In this document: positions 17,826 to 26,391 of the stretch, piece after piece
Position numbering within the stretch: the stretch's first letter is position 1
How the letters are laid out: each line of letters begins with the position of its first letter
Source of the DNA: Pseudonocardia ammonioxydans
GTDB taxonomy: Bacteria > Actinomycetota > Actinomycetes > Mycobacteriales > Pseudonocardiaceae
Reading direction: 5' to 3'
Assembly (NCBI RefSeq): GCF_900115005.1
Contig: NZ_FOUY01000003.1
Coordinates: 1-64,000, forward strand
Length of the DNA stretch: 64,000 nt
Position numbers and translations under genes: made by a program
The notes under the pieces: model-generated
The model's input: the letters and a program-made list of their open reading frames with translations, nothing else
The model's database searches: none
What the model was told of the DNA's origin: nothing

Positions 17826-19412
17826 TCACCGCACCGCCGCCATCGAGGGCGTGTGCTCGAGCAGCTCGCGGGTGTAGGCGTGCTGCGGGTTCGCCAGCAC
17901 CTCCTCGACGGTGCCCTGCTCGACGATCTGCCCGCCCTGCAGCACCGCGATCCGGTCCGCGACCTCGCGGGCCAGCGCGATGTTGTGGGTCACGAACAGC
18001 ATCGCCGTGCCCAGCTCCCGGCGGACCACGGCGAGCAGCTCCAGGATCGAGGCCTGCACCGACACGTCCAGCGCCGAGGTCACCTCGTCGCAGACCAGCA
18101 CGTCCGGCGCGGTCACCAGGGCCCGCGCGATCGCCGCGCGCTGGCGCTCACCACCGGAGAGCCCGCCCGGGTAGCGCCCGGCGAACGACCCGTCGAGGCG
18201 CACCTGGGAGAGCATGTCGAGCACCCGCGCGCGGCGGGCGTCGACGTCGAGGTCGGTGAGGTGGCGCAGCGGCACCTCCAGCGAGCTCGCGATCGTGCGC
18301 CGCGGGTTGAGCGAGGCGAACGGGCTCTGGAAGACGTACTGCACGCTGCGCAGCTGCGCGTAGCTGCGGGGCGTGGTGAGGTCCTCGTCCTTGAGCCGGA
18401 GCGTGCCCGAGTCCAGCGGGAGCAGCCCGGACAGCCCGCGGGCCAGCGTCGTCTTGCCGGAGCCGGACTCGCCGAGCAGCATCAGGCACTCGCCCGGCCA
18501 CAGCTCCAGGTCGACGCCGTCGAGCACGGTCTTCGGCCCGTAGCGCTTCCCGGCCCCGGTCACCCGCAGCAGCGGGGCGCCGTCGCCGGTCGGCGACGGG
18601 TCCCGCTGCACCGCCCGGTCCAGGTCGGGCACCGCGGCGATCAGGCTGCGGGTATAGGGGTGCGTCGGCTCGGTCAGCACCTGTCCGACCGGGCCGGTCT
18701 CCACCACTTCACCGGCCTGCATCACCGCGACCCGGTCGGCGAGCCCGGCGACCACGGCGAGGTCGTGGGTGATGTAGAGCGCCGCCGTCCGCGAGCGGGT
18801 CACCAGCTCCCTGACGGTGTCGAGCACCAGGTCCTGGGTGGTGACGTCGAGCCCGGTGGTCGGCTCGTCGAGGACGACGACGTCGGGCCGGTTCGCGAAC
18901 GCGGCCGCGATCCCGACGCGCTGCTGCTGCCCGCCGGAGAGCTGGTGCGGGTAGCGGCGCAGGAACGCGTCGTCGGTGGGCAGCCCGACGTCGGCCAGTA
19001 CCTCCCGCGCCCGGGCGGTCGCGTCGCCGTCGAACGCGTGCGCCTCGAGCACCTCGCACACCTGCGTCCCGATGCGTAGCAACGGGTTCAGCGACAGCGC
19101 CGGGTCCTGCGGCACGTAGGACACCAGCCGGCCCCGCACCCCGCGGATCGTTGCCGCGGGCAGGGTCAGCAGGTCCTCGTGGGACTCGGTGTGCCCGTGG
19201 AAGGCGATCGTCCCGCCGGTGTGGGTCAGCCCGGTGCGGAAGTGGCCGAGCGCGGCCAGCGCGGCCGTCGTCTTCCCGGAGCCGGACTCGCCGACCAGCG
19301 CGAGGATCTCGCCGGGCTCGACGGCGTAGTCCACGCCGTGCAGCACCTCCCGGCCGCCGATGGTGGCCACCCGCAGCCCGGTGCAGTCGATGGTGTGGCT
19401 CGTGCCGGTCAT
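17826..19412 (-). CDS. ABC transporter ATP-binding protein, two fused nucleotide-binding domains (DppD-DppF type)
   Basis: Energises the peptide/nickel-type importer encoded just upstream. In 528 residues there are two complete cassettes: Walker A GESGSGKTTAAL (~39) and signature LSGGQQQRVGIA (~160) with Walker B VVVLDEPTTGLD; then GESGSGKTTLARGL (~316) and LSGGERQRAAIA with VLVCDEVTSALD. Each has a C-terminal HPYTRSL or HAYTRELL oligopeptide-transporter motif. ATG 19412 overlaps the permease stop (ATGA). Last gene of the long carnitine-type operon. Confidence 0.93.
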   Translation of the reverse strand: MTGTSHTIDCTGLRVATIGGREVLHGVDYAVEPGEILALVGESGSGKTTAALAALGHFRTGLTHTGGTIAFHGHTESHEDLLTLPAATIRGVRGRLVSYVPQDPALSLNPLLRIGTQVCEVLEAHAFDGDATARAREVLADVGLPTDDAFLRRYPHQLSGGQQQRVGIAAAFANRPDVVVLDEPTTGLDVTTQDLVLDTVRELVTRSRTAALYITHDLAVVAGLADRVAVMQAGEVVETGPVGQVLTEPTHPYTRSLIAAVPDLDRAVQRDPSPTGDGAPLLRVTGAGKRYGPKTVLDGVDLELWPGECLMLLGESGSGKTTLARGLSGLLPLDSGTLRLKDEDLTTPRSYAQLRSVQYVFQSPFASLNPRRTIASSLEVPLRHLTDLDVDARRARVLDMLSQVRLDGSFAGRYPGGLSGGERQRAAIARALVTAPDVLVCDEVTSALDVSVQASILELLAVVRRELGTAMLFVTHNIALAREVADRIAVLQGGQIVEQGTVEEVLANPQHAYTRELLEHTPSMAAVR

Positions 19413-20338
19413 GCCGCCTCCCCGGTGGTGTCCGCGGACTCCTTGGCCAGCGCGTCGGTGATCATGTTCGTGCCGATGGTCAGCACCGCGATCGCCAGCA
19501 CCGGCAGCAGCACGCCCCACGGCGCGATGATCAGTGCGATCCGGTTCTCGTTGATCTGGAGGCCCCAGTCCGCGGCCGGCGGCTGCACGCCGAGGCCGAG
19601 GAACGACAGCGACGCCACGTAGCCGATCGAGTAGGTCAGCCGCAGCCCGAGCTCGACCATCAGCGGGCCGGTGATGTTCGGCAGCACCTCGGTGGCGAGG
19701 ATCCGCCGCCGCGGCACGCCGTACATCCGCGCGGCCAGCACGTAGTCCTGGCCGACCACCGACAGCGTCGCCTGGCGGGCGACGCGGGCCACCCGCGGGA
19801 TGTGGGTGATGCCGATGACCAGCACCAGCAGCAGCCCGGACGAGCCGAGGACGGCGACCGCGAGCAGGGCGAGCACGAGCTGCGGGAACGACAGCAGCAC
19901 GTCGCCGCCGCGCATGATCAGCGTGTCCAGCCGGCTGCCGTCGGAGTGCGAGTAGCCGGCGAGCATCCCGGCGACCGCGCCGCCGATGATGCCGATCGCC
20001 GTCGCGGCCAGTGCGTAGAGCAGCACCGGCCCGCCGCCGGCGAGGAACCGGGTGAGCACGTCGCGGCCCAGGTCGTCGGTGCCGGCCAGGCCGTCGGGCC
20101 GGAACGGGCGACCGGCGAAGTCGTCGACGGCGTAGCCGGTGAGCACCGGCCCGAGCAGCGGCCCGAGCAGCGCGACGGCGACCACGACCAGCGTCAGCAC
20201 GGCGCCGATCCGGGCCTGGCGGCGCCGGAACGTGCGCCGGATCAGGCCGGCCGGAGCGGCGTAGGCGGTGTTCTCGGTGACATTCTCGGTGTTTCCTGTG
20301 TGCTCGGTGTTCTCAGTGTTCTCGGTGGACGCGCTCAC
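19409..20338 (-). CDS. ABC transporter permease (DppC-like)
   Basis: Inner-membrane subunit of ~309 residues with the binding-protein-dependent permease domain (VVGQDYVLAARMYGVPRRRILATEVLPNI is the EAA loop) and N- and C-terminal membrane segments. The GTG at 20338 overlaps the previous permease's stop (GTGA). The cytoplasmic N-terminus contains an unusual run of TEN/TEH/NTE repeats (residues ~4-22) before the first membrane segment at ~42. It pairs with the DppB-like permease upstream. Confidence 0.92.
   Translation of the reverse strand: MSASTENTENTEHTGNTENVTENTAYAAPAGLIRRTFRRRQARIGAVLTLVVVAVALLGPLLGPVLTGYAVDDFAGRPFRPDGLAGTDDLGRDVLTRFLAGGGPVLLYALAATAIGIIGGAVAGMLAGYSHSDGSRLDTLIMRGGDVLLSFPQLVLALLAVAVLGSSGLLLVLVIGITHIPRVARVARQATLSVVGQDYVLAARMYGVPRRRILATEVLPNITGPLMVELGLRLTYSIGYVASLSFLGLGVQPPAADWGLQINENRIALIIAPWGVLLPVLAIAVLTIGTNMITDALAKESADTTGEAA
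20270..20333. repeat. Imperfect repeat coding a Thr-Glu-Asn tract at the permease N-terminus
   Basis: Repeated TTCTCGGTG/TGCTCGGTG units on the plus strand code TENTENTEH-like residues 4-22 of the DppC-like permease. The tract is absent from typical DppC N-termini and probably arose by slippage. Confidence 0.7.
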
Positions 20339-21315
20339 TGCGCAACACCCCCGGAGGTACGGATCCGCGGGTCGGCCAGGATCCCGGCCACGTCCGCGGC
20401 CAGGTTCACCAGCACGTAGAACGCCGCGATGATCAGTGTGATGGCCTGCACGACCTGGACGTCCCGGTTGGCGACGGCGTCGATCAGCGCCTGCCCGATC
20501 CCGGGGTAGCGGAACAGGAACTCCACGACGACGACGCCACCGGCCAGCCAGGCCAGCTGCATCGCGATCACCTGTGCGACCGGCCCGATCGTGTGCGGCA
20601 CGGCGTGCCGGAGCAGGACGGTGCGCTCGGGCATGCCCTTGAGCCGGGCCATCTCGACGAAGCCGGCGTCGAGCGCCTCGGACAGCGTCGCCCGGGTCAT
20701 CCGGATCACGTACGGGATGACGACCAGGGCGAGGGTGATCACCGGCAGCACCAGCTGGTCGGGCCGGGCCCACACGGGTTCGCCCGGCCGCGCGATCGTC
20801 ACCGAGGGCAGGATCTGGAACACCGAGGTCGCGAACAGCACCACCAGCAGCACACCGATGACGAACTCGGGCAGCGCGGCCAGGACCAGGCTGATCCCGG
20901 ACAGCGCGGAGTCGGTGCGGGTGCCGCGGCGCACCGCGGCCCAGGCGCCCAGCGCCAGCGCGACCGGGGTGGAGATGACCGCGGTCAGCACGAGCAGCAG
21001 TGCCGACGCGGCGATCCGCCCGCCGAGCAGCTCGGTGACCGGTCCCTGGGTGGCGGCGGAGAACCCGAGGTCCCCGGTCAGCACCCCGCCGAGCCACGAC
21101 AGGTAGCGCTCCCACGCCGGCCGGTCCAGGCCGAGCTGTTCGGTCAGCGCGGCGACGCGCTCCGGGGTGGCCTGCTGGCCGAGGATCGCCCGGGCCGGGT
21201 CGCCCGGCAGCAGCAGCGTCGCCCCGAAGATCAGCAGCGAGACGACGAGCAGGACCAGCACCGACACCAGCAGGCGCTTGAGGATCAGGCGGGTGAGTGG
21301 ACTCGTGCTGGTCAT
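20335..21315 (-). CDS. ABC transporter permease (DppB-like)
   Basis: First permease of the importer, 326 residues: signal-anchor helix at 12-32 (LVSVLVLLVVSLLIFGATLLL) followed by the DppB hallmark LPGDPARAILGQQATPERVAALTEQLGLDRP, then five more membrane segments with EAA loop ALDAGFVEMARLKGMPERTVLLRHAVP. The start is ATG 21315, overlapping the binding-protein stop. It is the most upstream membrane subunit of the operon and overlaps both neighbours by 4 bp. Confidence 0.93.
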   Translation of the reverse strand: MTSTSPLTRLILKRLLVSVLVLLVVSLLIFGATLLLPGDPARAILGQQATPERVAALTEQLGLDRPAWERYLSWLGGVLTGDLGFSAATQGPVTELLGGRIAASALLLVLTAVISTPVALALGAWAAVRRGTRTDSALSGISLVLAALPEFVIGVLLVVLFATSVFQILPSVTIARPGEPVWARPDQLVLPVITLALVVIPYVIRMTRATLSEALDAGFVEMARLKGMPERTVLLRHAVPHTIGPVAQVIAMQLAWLAGGVVVVEFLFRYPGIGQALIDAVANRDVQVVQAITLIIAAFYVLVNLAADVAGILADPRIRTSGGVAQ

Positions 21316-22862
21316 ACGGCAACCCATGCCTTCCGGAACTCGTAGCCGGACAGCGACAGCCCGGTGCGGTTCGGGACGAGCCCGCCGACGTAGGCCTGGT
21401 GGGCGTCGACCCGGTCCGGCCAGCCCCAGATCAGGTAGCCGCCGCGGTCGAACTCGATCCGCTGCGCCTGGCGCACCAGCTGTGCGCGCACGGCCGGGTC
21501 CAGTTCGGACCGGGCGCGGCGGATGACGGCCTGGTACTCGGCGTCGTCCCAGTGCGTCTCGTTGAACGGTGCGTCCGGCATCGACGACTGCGATGCCTGC
21601 GGGATGTAGTTGCGGGTGTTCCAGAAGCTCTGCGCGAACTCCCACTGCAGGTACTGGTCGGAGAAGAACGTCGAGGTGTCCACCCGGCGCAGTCCGATCT
21701 CGACACCCGCGGCCCGGGCCTGGGTGGCGAGCACCTGCGCGGCCTCGACGGTGCCGGCCTGGATCGGGGAGGTCACCAGCTCCACCGACAGGTTCGGCTT
21801 CCCGGCCGCGGACAGCAGGTCGCGGGCCCGTTCGATGTCCTGCTCGCGGCGCGGGTCGAGGTACTGCGGGTCGAAGCGGCCGTAGAGGTCGGCCGCGGGC
21901 GCCCCCAGCCCGGACAGCACCTGGTTCACCATCTCGTCGCGCCCGGCGATCAGCCGCAGCGCCTGCCGGACCCGGACGTCGTCGAACGGCGCCACGTCGA
22001 CCCGCATGGTGAACGGCAGCCACGCCCCGGTCTCCGAGGTGAGCAGCCGGACCGACTCGTAGGAGCCGACGACCTCGGTCAGCGACAGCGGGACCTGGTC
22101 GATCGCGTCGACCTGGCCCGACAGCAGTGCGTTGATCCGGGCGTCGTCCTCGGCGAAGTTGATCAGCTCGAGCCGGTCGAGGTGCGGCTCGTCGGGACGC
22201 CAGTACCCGTCGTGCCGGACGAAGGCGCTCTGCTGGCCCGGCGAGAACGCCTCGAACCGGAACGCCCCGGTACCGACCGGGCGGGACACGTCGAAGTCGG
22301 CGGGCACGATCCCGCACGAGTACTCGGCCAGGTACTGGTCGAACACCGGCGAGGGCTCGCTCAGCTCGAAGCGCACCTGCCGGTCACCGGCGACGACGAC
22401 CCGGTCGAGCACGCCCAGCTGGGACGCGCCGGACTTCGGGTCGTCCGGGTCGGTGATCCGGGCGAAGGTGGCGACGACGTCGTCCGGGGTGACCGGGCGG
22501 CCGTCGTGGAAGACGATCCCCTCGCGGATGGTCGCGGTCCAGGCGCGGGCGCCGGGCTCGGGACGGACGGCCTCGGCGACGGCCGGCTGCAGGGTGTAGG
22601 CGTCGTCCCAGTGCAACAGCGGCTCGTAGAGGCTCAGCGTGCGCGCGATGTCCGGGTTGGTGGCCGGGCTGTGCGGGTCCAGGGTGTCGGAGGCGCCGCC
22701 CCCGGTCACCCCGACGCGGAGCACACCGCCGCGTCGCGGCGGGCCGGCGTCCCGGGCCGCGGCGGGTCCGCCGCAGCCGGCCAGGAACGCCGCCGCGGCC
22801 AGACCGGCCGCTCCGCCGAGCAGGCGGCGCCGGGTGAACGGCGCCGCTGTCGGGCTGATCAT
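21312..22862 (-). CDS. ABC transporter substrate-binding lipoprotein (family 5, peptide/nickel type)
   Basis: Extracytoplasmic receptor of 516 residues. It has a twin-arginine signal (TRRRLLGGAAG) with a lipobox LAGC (Cys30), so it should be exported folded and lipid-anchored. The SBP_bac_5 body shows GGASDTLDPHSPATNPDIARTLSLYEPL, then TIREGIVFHDGRPVTPDDVVATFARI. GAGGAGA lies 8 nt before ATG 22862. It is 50 bp downstream of the thioesterase gene in the carnitine-type cluster. Family-5 receptors take peptides, but also opines, nickel and sugars. Because of the neighbours, a carnitine, acylcarnitine or betaine-type ligand is the best guess. Confidence 0.92.
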   Translation of the reverse strand: MISPTAAPFTRRRLLGGAAGLAAAAFLAGCGGPAAARDAGPPRRGGVLRVGVTGGGASDTLDPHSPATNPDIARTLSLYEPLLHWDDAYTLQPAVAEAVRPEPGARAWTATIREGIVFHDGRPVTPDDVVATFARITDPDDPKSGASQLGVLDRVVVAGDRQVRFELSEPSPVFDQYLAEYSCGIVPADFDVSRPVGTGAFRFEAFSPGQQSAFVRHDGYWRPDEPHLDRLELINFAEDDARINALLSGQVDAIDQVPLSLTEVVGSYESVRLLTSETGAWLPFTMRVDVAPFDDVRVRQALRLIAGRDEMVNQVLSGLGAPAADLYGRFDPQYLDPRREQDIERARDLLSAAGKPNLSVELVTSPIQAGTVEAAQVLATQARAAGVEIGLRRVDTSTFFSDQYLQWEFAQSFWNTRNYIPQASQSSMPDAPFNETHWDDAEYQAVIRRARSELDPAVRAQLVRQAQRIEFDRGGYLIWGWPDRVDAHQAYVGGLVPNRTGLSLSGYEFRKAWVAV

Positions 22863-22912
22863 GTAACTGTCTCCTCGGGAAGGGCCCGGAGGCTCCGGGC
22901 CGCGGTCGGGGC

Positions 22913-23440
22913 TCAGTTCGGGGGCCGACGCACCACCCCGTCACCCACCGGTGCGATCGACCGGCCGGCCTGCTCGGGCTCCGGCGCCGCCGGGTCGGCG
23001 AACCGGTCCAGCGCGGCGGCGACCGCGTCCGGGAACGGCCGGGCGCCCTCGGGGCCGACGTGCAGGCACATCAGTTCCTCGGTGGCGACGAGCCGGCCTC
23101 CGGTATCACCGCCGTCGGTATCACTGCTGCCGGTGTCACTGCTGCCGGTGGTGACCCGGAGCTCGTGCCAGAGCCGCAGCCGCTTGGCGTCGCGGCCGAG
23201 CACGCGGGTCCGCACCTCGAGGCCGGCGTCCGGGCCGACCTCGCGCAGGTAGCGCACGTGTGCCTCCACCGTGTACAGCGAGCAGCCGGTCGTCGACCGG
23301 TAGTGCTCGTCCAGCCCGGCGCGGTCCATCAGCGCCGTCGTCGCGTCCCCGAACACGAGCACGTAGTACGGCTCGGAGAGATGTCCGTTGTAGTCGATCC
23401 ACTCCGGACGCACACGGTCCGTGTGCACCGATGTGGTCAC
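22913..23440 (-). CDS. cdhB: Thioesterase, probable betainyl-CoA thioesterase of carnitine degradation
   Basis: Hot-dog-fold acyl-CoA thioesterase of ~175 residues: DRVRPEWIDYNGHLSEPYYVLVFGDATTALMD near the N-terminus carries the 4HBT active-site Asp. In the known Pseudomonas pathway CdhB hydrolyses betainyl-CoA to glycine betaine. The function is assigned here mainly from the adjacent dehydrogenase and BKACE genes. GTG 23440 overlaps the dehydrogenase stop (GTGA). Residues ~99-113 are an inserted Ser/Asp/Gly repeat coded by three 15-bp units. Confidence 0.8.
   Translation of the reverse strand: MTTSVHTDRVRPEWIDYNGHLSEPYYVLVFGDATTALMDRAGLDEHYRSTTGCSLYTVEAHVRYLREVGPDAGLEVRTRVLGRDAKRLRLWHELRVTTGSSDTGSSDTDGGDTGGRLVATEELMCLHVGPEGARPFPDAVAAALDRFADPAAPEPEQAGRSIAPVGDGVVRRPPN
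23102..23146. repeat. 15-bp tandem repeat (three units) inside the thioesterase gene
   Basis: Units at 23102-23116, 23117-23131 and 23132-23146 follow GGTRTCACYGCYGYC and code SSDTG-like pentapeptides in a loop of the thioesterase. The reading frame is kept. Confidence 0.8.
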
Positions 23441-24417
23441 GATCGACCGGCCGCGCGGGCCGCCTCGACCGCCCGCCGGACCGCGATCACGGCCCGGTCC
23501 CGCTCGGCCACCAGCTCGGCCATCGGCCGCCCGCCGGCACTGACCTCGGCACCGGCGACCATGTCGTCGCGCAGCGCGGTGGTCAGCTCGGGCGCGTCGA
23601 GCCGGGTCCACGGCGCCTTCAACGACGGTCCGAAGTGGTCGAGCATGTGCGCCATCCCGCCCTCGCCGCCGGCCAGGTGGAACGTCAGGCACGGCCCGTG
23701 CACCGGCCAGCGCAGGCCGGGCCCGTCGGTGATCGAACGGTCGATCTCCTCCGGGGTGGCCTCGCCCTCGGCGACCATGTGCAGCGCCTCGCGCCAGATC
23801 GCCTCCTGGAGCCGGTTGGCGATGAAGCCGGGCAGCTCCCGGTCCATCTCGATCACCGACTTGCCGATGTGGCGGTAGAACTCCGCCGCCCGCGAGACCA
23901 CCCACGCCGCGGTCCGCTCGCCGCCGACGACCTCGACCAGCGGGATCAGGTACGGCGGGTTGAACGGGTGACCGACCACCAGGCGCGCGGCGCCGGCCGC
24001 GTCGTCGATCTCCTGGGCCATGTCGGTCATCGGGAACCCCGACGTCGAGGACGCGACGACCACGTCCGGCCCGGTCGCGGCGGCCAGCTCGGCCAGCAGC
24101 GACCGCTTGAGTGCGAGGTCCTCCGGCGCGCTCTCCTGCACGAACCCGGCACCGGCGACGGCCTCGGCCACGGTCGGGAACAGCTCGACCGCGTGCGGGT
24201 CGGCGCCCTCGGCGAGGCCGAGCTCGGTGAGCGCGGGCCAGGCCGCGTCGACGATCCGGCGCAGCGTGTCCGCGGCGTCCGGTGCCGGGTCCCAGGCGCG
24301 CACCCGCAGCCCGCGGGACAGGAAGTACGCGACCCACCCGGCCCCGATCACCCCGGTGCCGACGGCGGCGACGGTGCGGATCCCGGACACCGGCCCGGCC
24401 TGCTGCGGCTCAGGCAC
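23437..24417 (-). CDS. cdhA: L-carnitine dehydrogenase (3-hydroxyacyl-CoA dehydrogenase fold)
   Basis: Oxidises L-carnitine to 3-dehydrocarnitine with NAD+. The 326-residue chain has the Rossmann motif GTGVIGAG (residues 20-27) and the 3HCDH signature [18 protein letters not shown], then [19 protein letters not shown] and [20 protein letters not shown], a combination typical of carnitine dehydrogenases rather than fatty-acid enzymes. The start at ATG 24417 overlaps the BKACE stop. It sits between the BKACE and thioesterase genes in pathway order. A related hydroxy-acid dehydrogenase is possible. Confidence 0.85.
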   Translation of the reverse strand: MPEPQQAGPVSGIRTVAAVGTGVIGAGWVAYFLSRGLRVRAWDPAPDAADTLRRIVDAAWPALTELGLAEGADPHAVELFPTVAEAVAGAGFVQESAPEDLALKRSLLAELAAATGPDVVVASSTSGFPMTDMAQEIDDAAGAARLVVGHPFNPPYLIPLVEVVGGERTAAWVVSRAAEFYRHIGKSVIEMDRELPGFIANRLQEAIWREALHMVAEGEATPEEIDRSITDGPGLRWPVHGPCLTFHLAGGEGGMAHMLDHFGPSLKAPWTRLDAPELTTALRDDMVAGAEVSAGGRPMAELVAERDRAVIAVRRAVEAARAAGRS

Positions 24418-25303
24418 CGGAACGCTCCGTCAGGCCGAGGATCTCGCGGGCCCGGTCCGGGGTCGCCACGGTGGCGCCCAGGTCCTGCACGATCTGCACC
24501 GCGCGCTCGGTGAGCTGCTCGTTGGTCGCCTTGACCCCGCGGGAGAGGTAGAGGTTGTCCTCCAGCCCGACCCGGGCGTGCCCACCGGCCAGGATGGACT
24601 GGGCCACCCACGGCAGCTGGTTGCGCCCGATGGCGAACGAGGCGAAGTTGGCACCCTCGGGGAGCAGGTTCACCTCCGCGGCCAGCACGCCGGGGTCGGC
24701 GGGGGCACCGTAGGGGATGCCCATGCACAGCTGGAACAGCGGCGGTGCGTCGATCAGCCCCTCCTCGACCAGGGTGGTGGCGAACCACAGCTGCCCGGTG
24801 TCGAAGATCTCCAGCTCCGGTTTCACGCCCAGCTCCTGGACCCGCTTCGCCCCGGTGCGCAGCATGTCCGGGGTGGAGATGTAGAGCTGGTTGCCCTCGC
24901 CGAAGTTCAGCGAGCCGCAGTCGAGGGTGCAGATGTCGGGCAGCAGCTCCTCCACGTGCGGGAGCCGCTCCAGGGCGTTGACCAGGTCGGTGCCGTCGAC
25001 CGGCTTGAGCGGGTCGTCGGCGTCGATCACCAGGTCGCCGCCCATGCCTGCGGTCAGGTTCAGCACGACGTCGACACCGGAGTCGCGGATCCGGGTGACG
25101 GTCTCGCGGTACAGCTCGACGGCCCGCGAGGGGTCGCCGGTCTCGGGGTCGCGCACGTGGATGTGCACGACGGCGGCGCCCGCGCGGGCGGCCGCGATCG
25201 CGTCGGCGGCGATCGCGGCCGGGGTCACGGGCACGTGCGGGCTACGGCCCACGGTGTCCCCGGCCCCGGTCACCGCGCAGGTGATGATGACGTCACGGTT
25301 CAT
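24410..25303 (-). CDS. cdhC: BKACE (DUF849) enzyme, probable 3-dehydrocarnitine:acetyl-CoA cleavage enzyme
   Basis: Zn-dependent beta-keto acid cleavage enzyme of 297 residues; in the carnitine pathway it converts dehydrocarnitine and acetyl-CoA to betainyl-CoA and acetoacetate. Visible: [11 protein letters not shown] start, metal-ligand [14 protein letters not shown] near residue 48, [20 protein letters not shown], and the C-terminal [27 protein letters not shown] 25303 lies in the TetR gene's stop (ATGA). Other BKACE members act on lysine-derived keto acids, so the substrate rests on the neighbouring carnitine dehydrogenase. Confidence 0.85.
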   Translation of the reverse strand: MNRDVIITCAVTGAGDTVGRSPHVPVTPAAIAADAIAAARAGAAVVHIHVRDPETGDPSRAVELYRETVTRIRDSGVDVVLNLTAGMGGDLVIDADDPLKPVDGTDLVNALERLPHVEELLPDICTLDCGSLNFGEGNQLYISTPDMLRTGAKRVQELGVKPELEIFDTGQLWFATTLVEEGLIDAPPLFQLCMGIPYGAPADPGVLAAEVNLLPEGANFASFAIGRNQLPWVAQSILAGGHARVGLEDNLYLSRGVKATNEQLTERAVQIVQDLGATVATPDRAREILGLTERSGA

Positions 25304-26211
25304 CCGGTCTCCGTCCGGTCGGTGATGGTTCCCGGTACCGCGAGCACGGCCCGGTCGATGAAGTCGTGCAGGACCGCGCGCATCTCGTCCGGCCCGGTGC
25401 CCGGGGTGCCGGCCATGACCTGGATCCCCAGGCCGTCGACCAGCGCGGTCAGCTGGCGGGCGAGGCCCTCGGCGGACGGCACGAACGTCCCGGCCCGCGC
25501 GCCGTCGGCGAGGGTCATCGCCACGCTGCGGTACCAGCGGTCGTAGGAGTCCCAGTACAGCTCGCGCCGTGCCGGGTCGATCGCCGACTCGGCCCAGACC
25601 TGGATCCAGATCGACCACTCCCGGCGCAGCAGCTCGCCCGCCGGCAGCTGCAGGTCGATCAGCGCGAGCAGCCGGCCGTAGGGGTCGGCGACCTCCCCGA
25701 GCTCGGCGACCTGCCGGTCGAACGCGAGCTTGACGTTGTGCCGCAGGGCCTCGTCGAGCAGCTCGGAGCGGGTGGGGAAGTGGTAGTGGATCGCGGCCGG
25801 GCTGGTGCCGCAGGCCTGGGCGACGTCGGCGGTCCGGACCCGGTGGTAGCCGTGGTCGGCGATCAGCCGCCAGGCCGCGTCCAGGATGCGGCGACGGGTC
25901 TGCAGCGCGCCGCGCGTCCCGGCGGGCGCGTCCCGGTGCACGGCCGTGCCGCCGGGCACGGCGGTGTGCGTGCGCGCGTCGTCGCGGCCGTGCAGCAGCC
26001 GGTTCACCGTCTCGCCGGTGACGTCGGCGATCGCGACCAGCTCGCCGGCGGCGAACCGGCGGCGCCCGGCGAGCGACTTCGACAGCTTGGTCTCGTCGAG
26101 CCCGATGGCCGCCGCGAACCGGCGCTGGGTCCACCCGTCCCGCTCGAGCAGCTCGCGCACCCGGGAGGCGACGGCGTCGTCCCCCCGGGCGGCGGGACGG
26201 GGTGCGGACAT
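25300..26211 (-). CDS. Dual-HTH regulator: XRE-like N-terminus fused to a TetR domain
   Basis: First gene of the carnitine-type operon and presumably its regulator. Residues ~15-75 form a Cro/XRE-like helix-turn-helix ([34 protein letters not shown]); residues ~105-165 are a TetR DNA-binding domain ([47 protein letters not shown]), followed by an all-helical ligand domain ([29 protein letters not shown]). Single TetR proteins are ~200 residues; the extra ~90 residues with a second DNA-binding motif are unusual. ATG 26211 is used. A palindrome lies 23 bp upstream. Confidence 0.85.
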   Translation of the reverse strand: MSAPRPAARGDDAVASRVRELLERDGWTQRRFAAAIGLDETKLSKSLAGRRRFAAGELVAIADVTGETVNRLLHGRDDARTHTAVPGGTAVHRDAPAGTRGALQTRRRILDAAWRLIADHGYHRVRTADVAQACGTSPAAIHYHFPTRSELLDEALRHNVKLAFDRQVAELGEVADPYGRLLALIDLQLPAGELLRREWSIWIQVWAESAIDPARRELYWDSYDRWYRSVAMTLADGARAGTFVPSAEGLARQLTALVDGLGIQVMAGTPGTGPDEMRAVLHDFIDRAVLAVPGTITDRTETG

Positions 26212-26233
26212 GGCGAGGACCGTAGTGGGTGGT

Positions 26234-26248
26234 TTGCGATAGTCGCAA
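26234..26248. promoter_or_regulatory. Palindrome TTGCGA-TAG-TCGCAA, candidate operator
   Basis: Perfect 6-bp arms with a 3-bp spacer just upstream of the XRE-TetR gene. GTTTGCGAT from its left edge recurs at 26281-26289 (there continuing as GCGATCGC), 49 bp away, in the shared intergenic space with the divergent dehydrogenase gene. This is a natural operator pair for the dual-HTH regulator. Confidence 0.6.
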
Positions 26249-26351
26249 GCAGTGGTCACCGGAGCTGCTGGAAACAGAGTGTTTGCGATCGCTGGTCGGG
26301 GCGCCGTTCAGATTGCGCCGCAGGGCCCGACGCCGCCGGTCGCGGGCGGTA

Positions 26352-26374
26352 GGGTCGGCCGACGAAGCCGACCC
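26352..26374. promoter_or_regulatory. 8-bp stem-loop ahead of the mannitol dehydrogenase start
   Basis: GGGTCGGC (26352-26359) and GCCGACCC (26367-26374) with a 7-nt loop form a hairpin only a few bases before the first candidate ATG. It may be an operator or a 5' mRNA structure. Confidence 0.4.
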
Positions 26375-26391
26375 CGGGGATGGGAGAGCCC

